From contig NC_077246.1 of NCBI RefSeq assembly GCF_947179165.1, positions 67,558,921 to 67,622,920 on the forward strand: DNA of 64,000 nt, written 5' to 3'. Every line of letters starts with the position of its first letter. Positions within the stretch are counted from its first letter, which is position 1. Below, in pieces: positions 1-11,479 of this stretch. Below the pieces are notes generated by a model, which searched no databases, was not told the DNA's origin, and saw nothing but the letters and a program-made list of their open reading frames with translations. A program made the translations under genes and the position numbers. Origin of the DNA: Solanum dulcamara. Lineage: Eukaryota; Streptophyta; Magnoliopsida; Solanales; Solanaceae.

Positions 1-111
1 GCATATATCAGTAACCACTGATGGAAGACTACTTCACTAATGCAAACACAAATGAGTGCACCAGCTTAGTTGCTCCTTGAATTGATATTTTGATTCTCGA
101 TATATAGGAAA

Positions 112-213
112 TGTCCCTTGGTAGCAAATAATACAATTTGGGGTGACAACAGAGTTGTGGAATGTGATGTTGTTGCAGAAATTGCCAAATCCAAAAGAAA
201 AACCACTGCTCAG
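112..213 (+). pseudogene. Aldo-keto reductase exon remnant
   Basis: One open reading frame here resembles an internal exon of plant NADPH-dependent aldo-keto reductases (the AKR4 group that includes deoxychalcone synthase and codeinone reductase). It reads NNTIWGDNRVVECDVVAEIA, followed by a Lys-rich stretch and TTAQ, then a GT splice donor at 214. In intact family members this segment lies in the C-terminal third of the protein, just before the exon beginning V-x-L-R-W. I could not find that next exon or the N-terminal catalytic Asp/Tyr/Lys/His region. The gene may lie outside the window to the left, or this may be a lone relic. The family is recognised from memory of its motifs. Confidence 0.5.
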
Positions 214-895
214 GTATTCTCTTGTTTTCTTATTGTGTTTTCATCTTCTTTGATGTTTACGCTTTCTTGTCTAGTTTTTTCTTTTATAAACTAGTGTTCG
301 GGTTAAATTCACAGGATATCTGTCATCTCCCACCAGCAATGGATATCAGGTTTGTTCACCAAATCTATGACAAATTATCAGAAGAAATCACCTTGTAACT
401 TCGTAGTTCTCAACCTACTTCATTGACCACTAGATCACACCCTTAGATATTCTTGTCAAGTATTGTTTTGTCTTGAGTTCTATTTTCATTATAATTTTCA
501 TCCTTTAGTCTGTAATTGGAATTACCGCCGAACCTCTTTATAATATTTTTTTTATTGCTATAGTGAAATAATGTTATAGAGAACATCTACATAATATAAC
601 ATGAAAAAATAAATTTAAATGAGAACTTGACCATTATAATAAAATATTATTATACAAGAGAACTGTCATAAAATGATCCGACCGTATATAGTATGATCTT
701 CCACCTTAACTTTGTTTTCACCATGACTTCTCTTTATGGACCCGTGAATTTTTGTGGCAATTAGATGCGAGATCTAATTGTATTTTATGGAGGATTACTA
801 CATTTTCAAGATTCATAAATTTACTGAGCACTAATCATTTACAAGCTTCTGTTTTTCGTTATAGTTTTTCCTTGCAAAGACTACATTAGACCATA
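214..895. other. AT-rich stretch without recognised gene
   Basis: No coding region or known repeat is evident. A possible short exon-like piece lies near 316-350 (AG before it, GT after it), but its translation does not match the next aldo-keto reductase exon, so it was not called. Confidence 0.4.
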
Positions 896-1098
896 ATTGC
901 TCATTCTAAAACCTTTTTGATTATATGTTCAATTGATCATGTGGACACCCATATGATGTAACAAGTAGTATTATAATGTTTGAAATATTTAATGATTGCT
1001 CATTCTAAAACCTTTTTGATTATATGTTCAATTGATCATGTGGACACCCCTATGATGTAACAAGTAGTATTATAATGTTTAAGATATTTAATGATTGC
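896..1098. repeat. Tandem duplication, 99-bp unit, two copies
   Basis: Two adjacent copies (896-994 and 995-1093, plus a few bases of a third start) differ at only a few positions. The unit starts ATTGCTCATTCTAAAACC and ends near a run reading ATGTTTGAAATATTTAATG. It is non-coding and unrelated to the larger palindrome that follows. Confidence 0.9.
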
Positions 1099-1389
1099 CT
1101 TTTTAGCCATATTCTAGTGTTTGTGAGCTATATATTCTTCAGATTGATTATAGACTAACTAACAGGATGATTTGATTATATATATGAAGGTTTTGGTCTA
1201 TTATACACTTACCAATTTAGTATATACTAATTCATTTTAGATTTTAGGGTTTTGAGATATGTCAGACTTGTGAAAATTCAACAAGTGTGAAAGGGAGCAG
1301 TTTCTAATCAAAATATCATATGAGTTAATTGTAGATCATAGTAGTTTGTAATTAATTATTCAAGTGGCCGATTGAAACAATTTATTTTG
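1099..1389. other. Non-coding spacer
   Basis: AT-rich sequence between the 99-bp duplication and the left arm of the palindrome. Nothing recognisable. Confidence 0.4.
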
Positions 1390-2305
1390 GTCTTATAAGA
1401 AGGGTTTTGGGATTTGAGATTCTTGTTAAATTCAGAGGTTTGTGGGTTCGAGATTCTTGCTCAACGGAGTTTGTGGGTTTGAAATTCTTGTTTAAAAGGA
1501 TTTGTGGGTTCGGAATTCTTCTTCAAAGGGGTTTGTGGGATTCTTCTTCAAAGGGGTTGTGGGTTCTTGTTCAACTCAGGGATTTGAGGTTCTGGTTAAA
1601 ATTCTAGATTAGCTTCTCTTTTATCAATTTGTCATTAATTTATTATAGAAGAACGTCATCGACACAGAAAAATAACAAATGCATAAATAAAAACAAAGAA
1701 ACAAATGTATAGAAACGGAAATTTAACATATAAATGGTGTTTTTGCATACATTTCCCCCCAACAACAACAAAAAGAGCAAAAACATTTTTATCAACCACT
1801 TTCACAAATGAAAGTGATGAAAGTTTTACAAAGAACAAAAGCAAAAAACAACACACAAAAAACATTACAGGGATGAGGGGGGTAAGGAGGTCGTCATGCT
1901 CGATGTTGAGCCTCTCAAATATCACCCGTAAAAAAGGGGTGATTCGCCAGAGATCCCTCTGTTGCCGTTCACGATCATCAGCGAGACCCCGAAACAACCT
2001 ATCAACGTCATTTCGGAGGAGAAGGAGGCCGTGGTGACGGTAGTGGTGGTGGACCCTCCTCGTTGGTGATGGTGCTTGAATACGTCTAGCCATTGTCGAT
2101 GCTGGTGATGAAGCTTATGAATGTTATGTTTATGTATAAAAATCGACAACTTTGATTATTTATAGACTCAGGGGAGTGAATATCTAATAGTTTGGGAAAA
2201 AAGATTTTGAGAAAGTAATCTCCATGTTTGGTATGAAAATGATTGACATTCCTTAAACAAAAAATATTGGATTGTAACCTTCTTGAACTCTATCCACGGT
2301 TAGCT
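1390..2305. repeat. Left arm of a large inverted repeat (foldback-like)
   Basis: This arm is the imperfect reverse complement of 2411-3394. Its outer end (about 1390-1605) is an array of ~36-bp units reading TTTGTGGGTT...GAGATTCTTGTT. The inner part holds an AT-rich transcribed-looking region, a small ORF on the minus strand and a TATA-like TATAAATA (reverse complement of 2157-2164). The inner boundary is sharp at about 2305, where AGCT meets the spacer. Long inverted termini with internal subrepeats are typical of plant foldback or Mutator-like foldback elements, but neither a transposase nor a clear target duplication was found. An inverted segmental duplication is the alternative. Confidence 0.75.
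1656..2093 (-). CDS. Unknown small ORF, left palindrome copy
   Basis: The ORF starts MARRIQAPSPTRRVHHHY and continues through an Arg/Asp-rich segment (LFRGLADDRERQQRDLWRIT) to NIEHDDLLTP. These first ~73 residues match the plus-strand ORF at 2612. Compared with that copy, a 1-nt length difference near codon 72 shifts the frame, so this copy reads on to 145 aa into a hydrophobic, low-complexity tail. A TATA-like element sits 71 bp upstream, as in the other arm. The product is Arg- and His-rich and predicted soluble over the shared part, with a possible amphipathic helix. I do not recognise the family. Thirteen replacement codons against five silent ones between the two copies argue against strong purifying selection. 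Confidence 0.35.
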   Translation of the reverse strand: MARRIQAPSPTRRVHHHYRHHGLLLLRNDVDRLFRGLADDRERQQRDLWRITPFLRVIFERLNIEHDDLLTPLIPVMFFVCCFLLLFFVKLSSLSFVKVVDKNVFALFVVVGGKCMQKHHLYVKFPFLYICFFVFIYAFVIFLCR

Positions 2306-2410
2306 AGACATGAGATTTTATTTTAATAATATATGGAGCACATTTTTAAAAAAAGTGGGGCCAAAAAATATTGAGACCTCAAGCAATTTACTTTAGTGAC
2401 CTTATAGTCG
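2306..2410. other. Spacer at the centre of the palindrome
   Basis: About 105 bp separate the two arms. The spacer is AT-rich and holds no ORF. Both small ORFs are transcribed away from it, so it would act as a shared divergent promoter region if either ORF is expressed. Confidence 0.6.
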
Positions 2411-2540
2411 AGCTGACTGTGGATAGAGTTCAAGAAGGTTACAATCCATTTTTTTTTATTTAAGGAATGTTAATCATTTTCATACTAAAATTGGAGATTA
2501 CTTTCTCAAAATCTTTTTTAGATATTCACTCTCCTAGGTC

Positions 2541-2547
2541 TATAAAT
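2541..2547 (+). promoter_or_regulatory. TATA-like element before the right-arm ORF
   Basis: TATAAAT lies 71 bp upstream of the ATG at 2612. The mirror copy in the left arm (2157-2164 on the minus strand) has the same spacing to its own ATG. Confidence 0.4.
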
Positions 2548-2611
2548 CATCAAAGTTGTCAGTTTTTGTGCATAAACATAGTCTTCATAAGCTTCACCAC
2601 CAGCATCGACA

Positions 2612-2842
2612 ATGGCTAGACGTATTCAAGCACCACCACCGACGAGGAGCGTCCACTACAATCACCGTCACCACGACCTCCTTCTCCTCCGAAATGACCT
2701 TGATAGGTTGTTTCGAGGTCTCGCCGATGATCGTGAACGACTAGAGAGGGATCTCAGGCGAATCACCCGTTTTATACGGGTGATACTAGAGAGGCTCAAC
2801 ATCGAGCATGACGACCTCCTTACCCCTCCACCATCCCCGTAG
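2612..2842 (+). CDS. Unknown 76-aa ORF, right palindrome copy
   Basis: The protein starts MARRIQAPPPTRSVHYNH, has a charged central helix-like segment (LFRGLADDRERLERDLRRIT) and ends LTPPPSP at a TAG stop. Arg, Asp, Glu and Leu spacing suggests an amphipathic helix or short coiled coil; no signal peptide or membrane segment is seen. The start is supported by the conserved ATG in both arms and a TATA-like element upstream. This copy probably shows the ancestral stop, because the left copy is longer only through a frame shift. No family was recognised. It could be a captured host gene fragment or an element-encoded ORF. Confidence 0.4.
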   Translation: MARRIQAPPPTRSVHYNHRHHDLLLLRNDLDRLFRGLADDRERLERDLRRITRFIRVILERLNIEHDDLLTPPPSP

Positions 2843-3394
2843 CATTTTCTTGTGTGTTATTTTTTACTTTTGTTCTTTCTAAAGCTTTCATCGCTTTCAT
2901 TTGTGAAAGTGGTTGATAAAAGCTTTTTGCTTTTTTTGTTGTTGGGGGGAACATGTATGCAAGAACACCATTTATGTGTTGAATTTATGTTTCTATACAA
3001 TTGTTTCTTAGTTTTATTTATAAACTTGTTATTTTACTATGTCAATGACGATCTTCTATAATTAATTAATGACAAACTAATAAAAAAAGAGGCTAATCAA
3101 GAATTTGAACTAGAACCCCAAACCCCTGTACCGACAAATTCCTGAGTTGAACAAGAATCCCTAACCCCAAACCCCAAAATCCACAAACCCCTTTAAACAA
3201 GAATCTCAAACCCCAAAATCCACAAACCCCTTTGAGCAAGAATCTCAAACCTCAAAATCTACGAACACCTTAGAGCAAGAATCTCAAACCCTAAAACCCA
3301 CAAATCTCTGAATTTGAACAAGAATCTCAAACTTCAAAACCTACAAACCCTGAATTTGAACAAGCATTTCAAAACCCAAACCCCCATTAAGACT

Positions 3395-3863
3395 TCTAAT
3401 TTGGCTTTTCTTCTCATTTTGTTTTGGCAAGAGAAAATACTAACAATGATGTTTCTCACAAAAGAAAGGATGGTGGATACGCAATCTTACTCCTATCTTG
3501 TAAAAGTATAGAGATTGTTTCCGATGGACCCTCGCTTAAAGTGAAGCATGTGAAAATCACTATGTACAAAAATTGAAAAGAAGTTTCCCACTAAACAATA
3601 TTTTCAGCTTCTGTATTGATCCTTCATAGATTTATCAATTGCTTTCTATTAAGTATATCAACTACAGCATGCCTTATTCACACATGAGATTTCCTAAGAC
3701 ATGCTATATCCCACTAAAATATACATATTCTTAACTTTTGAAATACGAAAAGATATATATATGTATTGAAACTAGGTAGAATAAATTGATCTTACCTGTT
3801 ATTGGTGTGATCAATCTTCTTGGAACTTTTTCAGTGCCTTGTAGTTAAACCAGTAAGAACATG
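3395..3863. other. Spacer and probable 3' UTR of the transporter
   Basis: AT-rich sequence between the palindrome and the transporter stop codon. On the minus strand a GT donor-like site near 3795 could mark a 3'-UTR intron. No other feature was seen. Confidence 0.35.
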
Positions 3864-6800
3864 TCAAGCCTCGTAGAGCATTCCAACCTCGATACGTTGA
3901 GGTAATGGTACACCCATAGCAGGCAATGCAGATCTGCAATTGCTGTGCAAGACTTCATAGAAAGCAAGCATTGTTCTATCAAACCATCCACAGTGCTTAC
4001 CAATATAAAACCTCGTCTTTCCCCGAATATGGACCACTCCAGCAAGCTTTGCCTCTTCCAACTCGGAAACTTCACCGTCTACCTCCAATGAATTGGAGCA
4101 GTGGAGCACATGAGCTCGTAAACTCTGGATAACTTGATTAACCAAATCATCCCCTTCAAGACTAAGCTTATCTGCATAACCATACCGAATCACACATCTA
4201 TAAACCCCTCTGAGACCTAGTTTACTAACAACGATCCTTTCACCTGGTGCTACTTTAGGAACCAGCAAGTACCAAAGAGTTGTAAATACAGTAACTTTGT
4301 GAAGAGATCTCATGTTCTTTATGTAATGACCTAAAATTGGTGTTAAACCATCTTGGATATTTGTGTAGAAGAAGCAGAGTCCGGGAACTCTCTGAAGACT
4401 TGGATCCATTAGCAGTGTCCTTAGTCTCTCCAAATCTATCTTGTGTGTCAATTCATACCCGAGTTTTCTCTGTCTACCATAGAACCAACCAAACATAATG
4501 AAAGCAAGGATGAAAGAAATGGCAAAAGGAATCCAACCACCTTCTGGAAATTTTGTGAAGATTGCACTAACATATACACTTTCCATCACAAAAAATACAA
4601 CGAAGTAGAGTGCAACCAGAGCTGGTGGAGTTCTCCAAATAATGATCATAACCAATGTCAACAATACAGTGGTTATAAGCATAACCATGCTAACAACAAC
4701 ACCTGTTAGAGAATCCATTTTAAGTAGTTAATGCAATATTTACCACACTGACCATAGAAAAGAGTTGAACAGTTGAAAGAATAGTAAATCATGACCATCA
4801 TGAGCTGTCCTTTAGCACAATTATTCCATATTGACCCACTTTTCCTTGTTTTGGAGCAACCGTTAGTAAGAAGGGTATTTTGAGCTATTTTGATAGTTAG
4901 AGAGCATTTCTGAGCTAAACACGTAACGGTAAAGGTATTTTTGAGCCAAAAATGTAACGGAGGGTAAACCAGACCCATTTTGAATAGTTCAGGGTATATT
5001 TGGCCCTTTTTCCTTGAGAAAAGCCCAGTCTGCTAATGCCGTTGGCAGCAAATGATGGTCACGAGTCACGAGTACTATCAAAATGCTCCTATGAAGATGA
5101 ATATTTCACATGGGGGAGTTTGTATCCTTATGCTGGGTGTGAAGTAACACCAACCAAAGGACTGATCTCCACCTCAATTTATACCTTAATATAAACACAT
5201 ATGTTCGTTATCACTACACGTGAAATTTCTCTTTGGACAATGCTAAGCAAGACGACAATTTCTGAAAACAATGAACCAAATAGTATGAGAAAATCCAGAT
5301 TTAGAATTTGTTTAGCTCAGTTCATTACACCAGTTACTCCTTACAATAAACAAATCATCACCAAGTGGCAGTAAATTTGGTCAAGACAATGTCAGTAGTC
5401 TATGTCAGGCCACAGTAGACTAGAGAAAGATAACTTCCATAAAGGGATCAATTCACTTGAGATTAAAAGCAGGGCTTAGAGAATCTTCTTACCAAAGGCA
5501 TTTCCGATGTCTTGCCCATCTCCGAAAATTAGTATGACTGCAACACAGAGAATCATGAGGATGTAGTTAACTTCTGGTGAGTAAACCTCGCCTTCTTTGC
5601 TGGAGGATGTGTGAACTACCTTCACCCGAGGAAAATAATCCAACACAACTGACTGCTTAATAACAGAAAAGGTGGCTGAAACCAGCGACTGACTTGCTAC
5701 TATTGCAGCTAATGTGGCTATAACAAAAATTGGCCAGTACACAGCAGATGGTATAAACTTGTAAAATCCATCAAAATGGTCATCGGGATTTCTGATCAGA
5801 TATGCCGTCTGTCCCGCATATGTCAGCACTAATGATGGATATATAGTAAAGAGAAAAGCTATCTGCCAGAAAACAAGGATACATAAATCATATAAAATAA
5901 GCAAGAAGAAGAGACTAAGAGAAATTCCAAGACGTAGAATGTATTTTACCCGAATTGAACTCCTGTTGAAATGACCAAGATCAGCAAACATTGCTTCAGA
6001 ACCTGAAAAATATGATACGATGTACTGTTAAACAAAGGATATTTTACTGATCTTCTTGCCTAATTCAAAAACCTTTGTAGCCTTCCCAAGATGTGGGAAA
6101 CAAGACCAGCATCTGTAGAAAAAAATAAAGGGAAAAGTCATAATTTTCCCCTGGAACTTGTCCATGAAGTCAGTTACACTCATAAATTTTCTGGGCAATT
6201 CGGTACACACACACACTCATACATTTTGTTCAAATTGTATCTACCTCACAAGGTCGGGATTAGGTCTGGGTACACTCTATCCTCCCCTGACACAAGTGTG
6301 GGATCACACTGAATATGTTGTTGTATCTAATAGCACCTGGATAGGACACATGACATAGAAATTGTTCTCACTTTCTTAGGCGCGTGAAGCTAAAAATACA
6401 TTTTGCAGCAACCATTTGTCAGTGCTCCAATTGGTAGCTTGTAAACGTTTTCCATGTTTTTTTCTTTTTGACTGATACATTGTGTTAATAATTCACTTTT
6501 TGTGAATTTCTGAAGCCATCTCACTTTCCTGGATAGGATTTTATTTTTTCATTTTTGTTTAGAGTTTCCGCTCCACACAATTTCCTATTTCATTTATCTT
6601 GATTCTACCTAATAATCTTCTTTTGGAAGGATCAACGAATTCAAATCTTTTACCATTTTATTAGATTTCCTTTTTAGTTATTAAAGGATCCTATCTTCAT
6701 TATATTTCTCCAAAAGTTGAAGAAAGAAAAAGAGAATAAGCATCCATGTCTACTACCAAATCTTGTCCAGAAATTATCTCTAGCCTCCAACCCCCACTAC

Positions 6801-9800
6801 ACAAAAAGAAAAGAAGAGTGAGGAATCTGACAGCTTAGAGAGAAAAACACCATGGTCAATGTTGGAACTCTCTGAGCTAACTAATCTAGAACACCCTCCA
6901 CATTTTGGGTCTCTCGAACCACACCAATCGATGAAACAGCAGTCTCCCAAGAAAGAAGGCCAAAAGACTTTTTGTAGTTTGTACTATAAATATTCTTCAT
7001 TATACTTTCCACCTCCTCCACTCATCTCCTTTAGAGTTTCTATGGATCGGAAATGAGTAAGACACCAGGTTTGAGCTTTTCCCGCCATGGGTAGACATTG
7101 CAACAATGACCTCTGGCTCAAAATGGAGCTGCCGCAAGATAGGATCAAGGCTCATCTCTACTTATGTCATACACCGCCAGACGTAGCACATAATCCAGTT
7201 ATCTATAAAGCAAAAACGTTTCCCCAATTTCACAGTTACTACCCCTACCATAAGATTCTAATAATTCAGTGCCCATACTAGATGAAGAATTTCCAAACAA
7301 GCTGACCAAACATGAGGAAATGGATTATATCTTAACTTAAATGAAGAAATATTGCAGGCCACACCAAACGAGGCTTACCTGTAATGCAGAGGACAGTACC
7401 ACCAAGATATATCCATCCTTGCTTTCCATTTCTTAAGAAGAAAAGGACTATGTAATGGGGTGATATTGCCTTGTATATGCTCGGATAATGTTTTATGATA
7501 CTGTATATCCCAACGAGAGGAGTAGTAAGAGTCCATGCACCCATGATAGGAGAGAACAGGAAACACACTCGTGAAGTACCAAATTTCTGCAGGAGGAATA
7601 GAACAATGAGAACTATTGCTGAGAGAGCTTTGACCAACGCTGCAAGTAGGAAATAGGGAAATTGTGAAAATCGTGAGAGAGAGAGCTGTTTAGATAAAGG
7701 GGACATTTCGTCCTTAAAAGTTTTCTATCATCACTTAATTACTTCAAATAATTACAAGAATAAGGATTCAAGTTGTTTCAATTAGTTTCAAGAATCAGGA
7801 TTCAAGTAACATCAATATGTAAATCTGTGAAAGGTCGTCTTTTAATAAGCACAATACCTTAAAACCCGAGAAATTACAAGAATCAAAATTGTTCCACTAC
7901 CACTTTCCAATTACCCTCAAAATCATAAAGGCCTCTCTGTACAAAGACAATAATTTTATGACAAGGGAACCCGCAGCTGCTACCCTTCGGGTGTGCATAA
8001 GGTAAACCCCGCTCCAGTGAAATAGCCCGCAAACCACACAGGAGAAGTAAACCGCAATAGGCAAGCCCCGTGTAACAAGTTCGACTGAGAAAGCAAAGAA
8101 CAATATGTACCATACTGCATGCTATCATACTTACATTTACTGACTGAGGAAAAACGTGCTCTTAAGCCATCCATTGCAGACAACACTAACAGAAAGAAGG
8201 GACAATTAATGAAACTGAAAATGTAAGAGAAAACTCATAAGCACTCAAAAGGTTGCTGAAAGTAAACTAAAAGGCCCAACACAAGCTAATGTACCTGAGA
8301 TGGCAGGTGTAAGTATGCCATCGCCAATTAGCATGCACATACCCAACATTGCAATGAAAAGCAGTACCCTTCTGGCAATCAAACTCCTCTCACAAAATTT
8401 ACCCAGCCTACTTGGCTTTTTCGATTGGTTAACATATGAATTACTTGAATTCAAACTGGCACTCTTGGAAGAAAGAATCCCAATATTTATATTTCTGCAG
8501 AGTAATGAATAAAGAGCAAATGTTCCACCTACAAAAGACCATGTTCCAGAAAAAAAGTTTCTATAATGATTACATCAAAAGCGAAATGAGAAAACACCGT
8601 GGTGGCTTCCAAAAGGAATTTCAAACGAAAAATAAAGGAAACTAGGAATGGAGTCAACATTATAACCATCCTTCTTTAACACCATAGATCGAGCCTGTTG
8701 CAGCCAGTTCCGGAGACCAAGGTGAGCACTTACCGTTTTGAGATCATTTCTGCCTCCTTTAGCTTGGATGACCTGTCTTATTGTACTTTTGAAACTAGTC
8801 AGTGTTGTATATATATTTTGGTCCACTTTTGAGACTTGTATTCGTTTATTTTGGTAGCCGCTCTGTACTAGTGACTTCCAAGTTCTGGGAGGGATTCATT
8901 TTGTGTATTTTGAATATATTTATCTAGCTTCTCCTTATTTCAGCGTTTATTCGGTTTCTCTTAGTTCTGTTATACTCATTACTTACAGTCCGTTTGATAA
9001 TGATCGAGTGACATTGCTCAACATTCTCCAAAAGATTAATTTTTAATATGCATACAAAGGAACAGTTTCTTGAAACCTGAGTCACCTCATCGTAAGTAGC
9101 AAAAGTACAAAGAGAGAGATTAGCAATACCTTCACCCTGATCATCAGCATTGAGAGCTATGGTAGCATATTTGACAACACCAATTAGACTGAGAGTCCAA
9201 AACATTATGCTGTAGATCCCCAAATAATCATCCTCAGTTGGAGACTTTAATGGCATTGATGGATATACATAGAGTGGAGATGTGACAAGACCCCCAAAAA
9301 CAACTCCTAAGGTCTTGTATGCAAGTACCAACGTCCCCCATCGGCTAGTGTCCTAAACCAATATAGTTTCCAAGAAAGAAACCGAGTGAAAACAAATGTC
9401 AAAGTACATCCTAGTAGAGACAACTTAACTTTGAATGCAAAATTGTTCGTAGAATCAACCATCATGATCAACAACTTCACCTCAATTGAAAGATACAACT
9501 AGCTATATATAATGAAAGATACAACTAGCTATTCATAATGAAGGAATTGGATTAAGGAAATACCATCATCACCAACAACTTCACCTCCATTAAATATAGT
9601 TGTGCCTGTTTATATGAATATTTCTCATTTAATTTATTTTGAGATACACCCTCCGTTACGATATATGTGAAACCGTTAGAATTTCAAGAGTCAACCATAT
9701 TTTTCTTCTACCAAACTTTCTTTATATGTCTTTTAAATATTTTATATTACTAATTATTATGATTTATATAGTATTTTTGACATAGTTTCCAAATACTACC

Positions 9801-10597
9801 TCTACTTCAATTTGTTGTCTTACTTCCCTTTTTAATCAGTATCAAAAAGAATATCTCTCTACTTTTTTGGCAACACTTTAATTTCGACTAAAACCACAAG
9901 ATTAAAGATATATTTTGATACATTTCACGTATCTTTAGATTAACGGCACACAATTCAAAAGTTTTCTTTAATTTCTTAAACTGTGTATCAAGTAAATTCT
10001 AGACAAATAAATTGAAATGGAGAAAGTATATATTATTTCAAAAAAAGACTTAAAGCCTTCTATGTGTGCTGAGCAAGAATTTTCATTAAATAGGCTCACA
10101 ATCTAAAATTTCCATGGAAGTTAGTACTAGCTCCACCCCTGTGTATGTCCAAATTCACGGATCAAAGTTTAAAGTTTAAATCTCGAAATTTTAACTGTAT
10201 CACGTAAAACTGAGAGAGTAGTAGTAATTAGTGTGCACTCCCGACTATTCCGTTGAGTAATCCTACCTCCTCATGGCAAATACCGAATACAAGTGTAGCA
10301 CGTAAATTCCTCTTACCTTCAAATAATTATTTTCTCCAGAGAAATCAAATACTGACAAAAAAGATACGAGATTTGCGTATAAAAATGGAATGCAAACAAA
10401 ACAGAGCACAAAGTCCCGTTTTTAAGGAGAAAAAAAAGAGAGATAGGTATACAGAGCACGTGGAATGTAGTGAACCACTGAACCTTTTGGTCATTGTTCA
10501 TGGTATCGCCGTCATGCACCGCCACCACAACGGCTTCATCCGACTGCGCCGGAGCCGCCTCCGCCGACGAGTCATGCCGTCCAGTTTGTCGATCCAT
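3864..10597 (-). CDS. HAK/KUP/KT-type potassium transporter, 8 exons
   Basis: The product is a plasma-membrane or tonoplast K+ uptake carrier of the HAK/KUP/KT family. Coding exons on the minus strand are 10597-10484, 9352-9130, 8528-8295, 8185-8135, 7639-7379, 6002-5950, 5862-5493 and 4702-3864. All junctions are GT-AG, the phases agree, and the total is 715 codons including TGA (714 aa, normal for the family). The short N terminus (38 aa, exon 1) is hydrophilic. Family landmarks are G-G-L-V-T-S-P-L-Y at 58-66, A-D-D-Q-G-E-G-G-T-F-A-L-Y-S near 106-120, GDGILTP at 181-187 and YAGQTAYLI in exon 7. The last exon holds the final membrane segments and the cytosolic C-terminal domain ending VPLPQRIEVGMLYEA. 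That ending resembles the HAK17-type clade, but subtype is an inference. Introns 4 and 5 contain retroposon fragments. Confidence 0.93.
6244..6320 (+). mobile_element. Truncated TS-SINE/RTE tail in transporter intron 5
   Basis: The 77-bp insert reads AAGGTCGGGATTAGGTCTGG and then the typical CCCCTGACA...GTGGGATCACACTGAATATGTTG. This is the 3' tail shared by Solanaceae TS-type SINEs and their RTE LINE partners. Flanking TTGTATCTA copies (6235-6243 and 6321-6329) look like the target duplication. It is antisense to the host gene. Confidence 0.75.
7955..8096. mobile_element. SINE-like dispersed repeat in transporter intron 4
   Basis: A GC-richer block beginning near GGGAACCCGCAGCTGCTACC and continuing with CGCAAACCACACAGGAGAAG matches a common Solanaceae short retroposon pattern. 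A second diverged copy lies at 51530-51665. Orientation is uncertain; its RNA polymerase III box-like motifs read better on the minus strand. Confidence 0.5.
9796..10026. mobile_element. Stowaway-like MITE in transporter intron 1
   Basis: The 231-bp element has terminal inverted repeats CTACCTCTACTTCAATTTG... and, read from the other end, CTTTCTCCATTTCAATTTAT. It is flanked by TA on both sides (9794-9795 and 10027-10028), the target duplication of Tc1/mariner Stowaway elements. It lies within intron 1 (9353-10483). Confidence 0.7.
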
Positions 10598-11471
10598 GGC
10601 CCACTCAATTCAAAAAAAAATCCTGAGGGCAAAGTAAAAAAGAGTAGGGTGCGTGTTGATTTGCACGTAAAGTTGATTGCAGACTGAAAGACCGAAAGAG
10701 TAGTAAATTTATACTTCCATTTTCGACGTGGCACACCTTAAAACAAAAACGTTTTAAAAAGAATATTATTTTCTATAGTTAAAATAATTTATTTTTTTTT
10801 TATAAAATAATTTATAACCACATAAATAATCAAAAAGTGTTTCAGAATACAAATTTCAATATTATTAATTTCTTTCTTAAATTTTTTATCAAGTCAAATA
10901 ATGTTATATAAATTAAAATAAAAAAGTAATAAATTAAATAATAATTTTACTATGTCACCTATAATTATTATAAAATTTCTAATATTAAAAGAATAAATAA
11001 TACTTAACAATAAATATAAAATAATAAATTATCTCTTAATATTTTAAATTAAATAAATAATTAATATCGTAAACAAGTAACTATGACTATTCATAAGAGG
11101 TTTGTATATTACTTTTGAAAAAAAGTAGTATAAAACGACTCTTTTTTCGAAAAAGAACCAAAAACATTTTGATAAAATAACCACTCTTTGGCACATATTT
11201 ATGTTATTACCTTTTTGGTGAACCAAAAATAATTTAATTATCAATTTTTATCAGAAATAGTTATTCGACATTTTTCAATTGCGTATTTTTTTTAATTTGA
11301 TAAAATTGTTTTCTTCCTTTTTCGTTGTCTTTCATCTTTTGCCAAGTAAATAAAATTGTTTTCATCACTAATTATTACGTTGTTTTGCCTTTGTCTTAAC
11401 CTTTTGTGAGGTACAAACTTCTTTTTAATACAATTGTCCCTAACACAAATGTCCCATTGTCCAAATCGTCA
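10598..11471. other. Upstream region of the transporter gene
   Basis: Very AT-rich 5' flank of the minus-strand transporter. The first 140 bp are presumably 5' UTR and promoter. I see no further gene or clear repeat. Confidence 0.4.
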
Positions 11472-11479
11472 TCCACCGC

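Larger units (their letters stand above)
2411..3394. repeat. Right arm of the large inverted repeat
   Basis: Imperfect reverse complement of 1390-2305. The inner part carries TATAAAT (2541-2547) and the plus-strand ORF. The outer part (about 3148-3385) holds roughly six tandem units of 39-43 bp, each beginning AAGAATCTCAAACCCC. Divergence from the left arm is visible by eye at both substitutions and small indels, so the structure is not a recent assembly artefact. The arm ends about 470 bp from the stop codon of the potassium transporter. Confidence 0.75.

Noticed and set aside
1407..3395. Telomere-like CCCCAAACCCC runs in the palindrome arms
   Set aside because: The units are 36-43 bp long and lack the TTTAGGG heptamer, so they are not interstitial telomere repeats.
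8575..8826. Minus-strand frame with KGGRNDLKT in the transporter intron
   Set aside because: It does not match any transporter exon, and the flanking exons join in phase without it.
10253..10687. 144-residue plus-strand frame
   Set aside because: It lies opposite exon 1 and the 5' flank of the transporter gene and has no recognisable domain.
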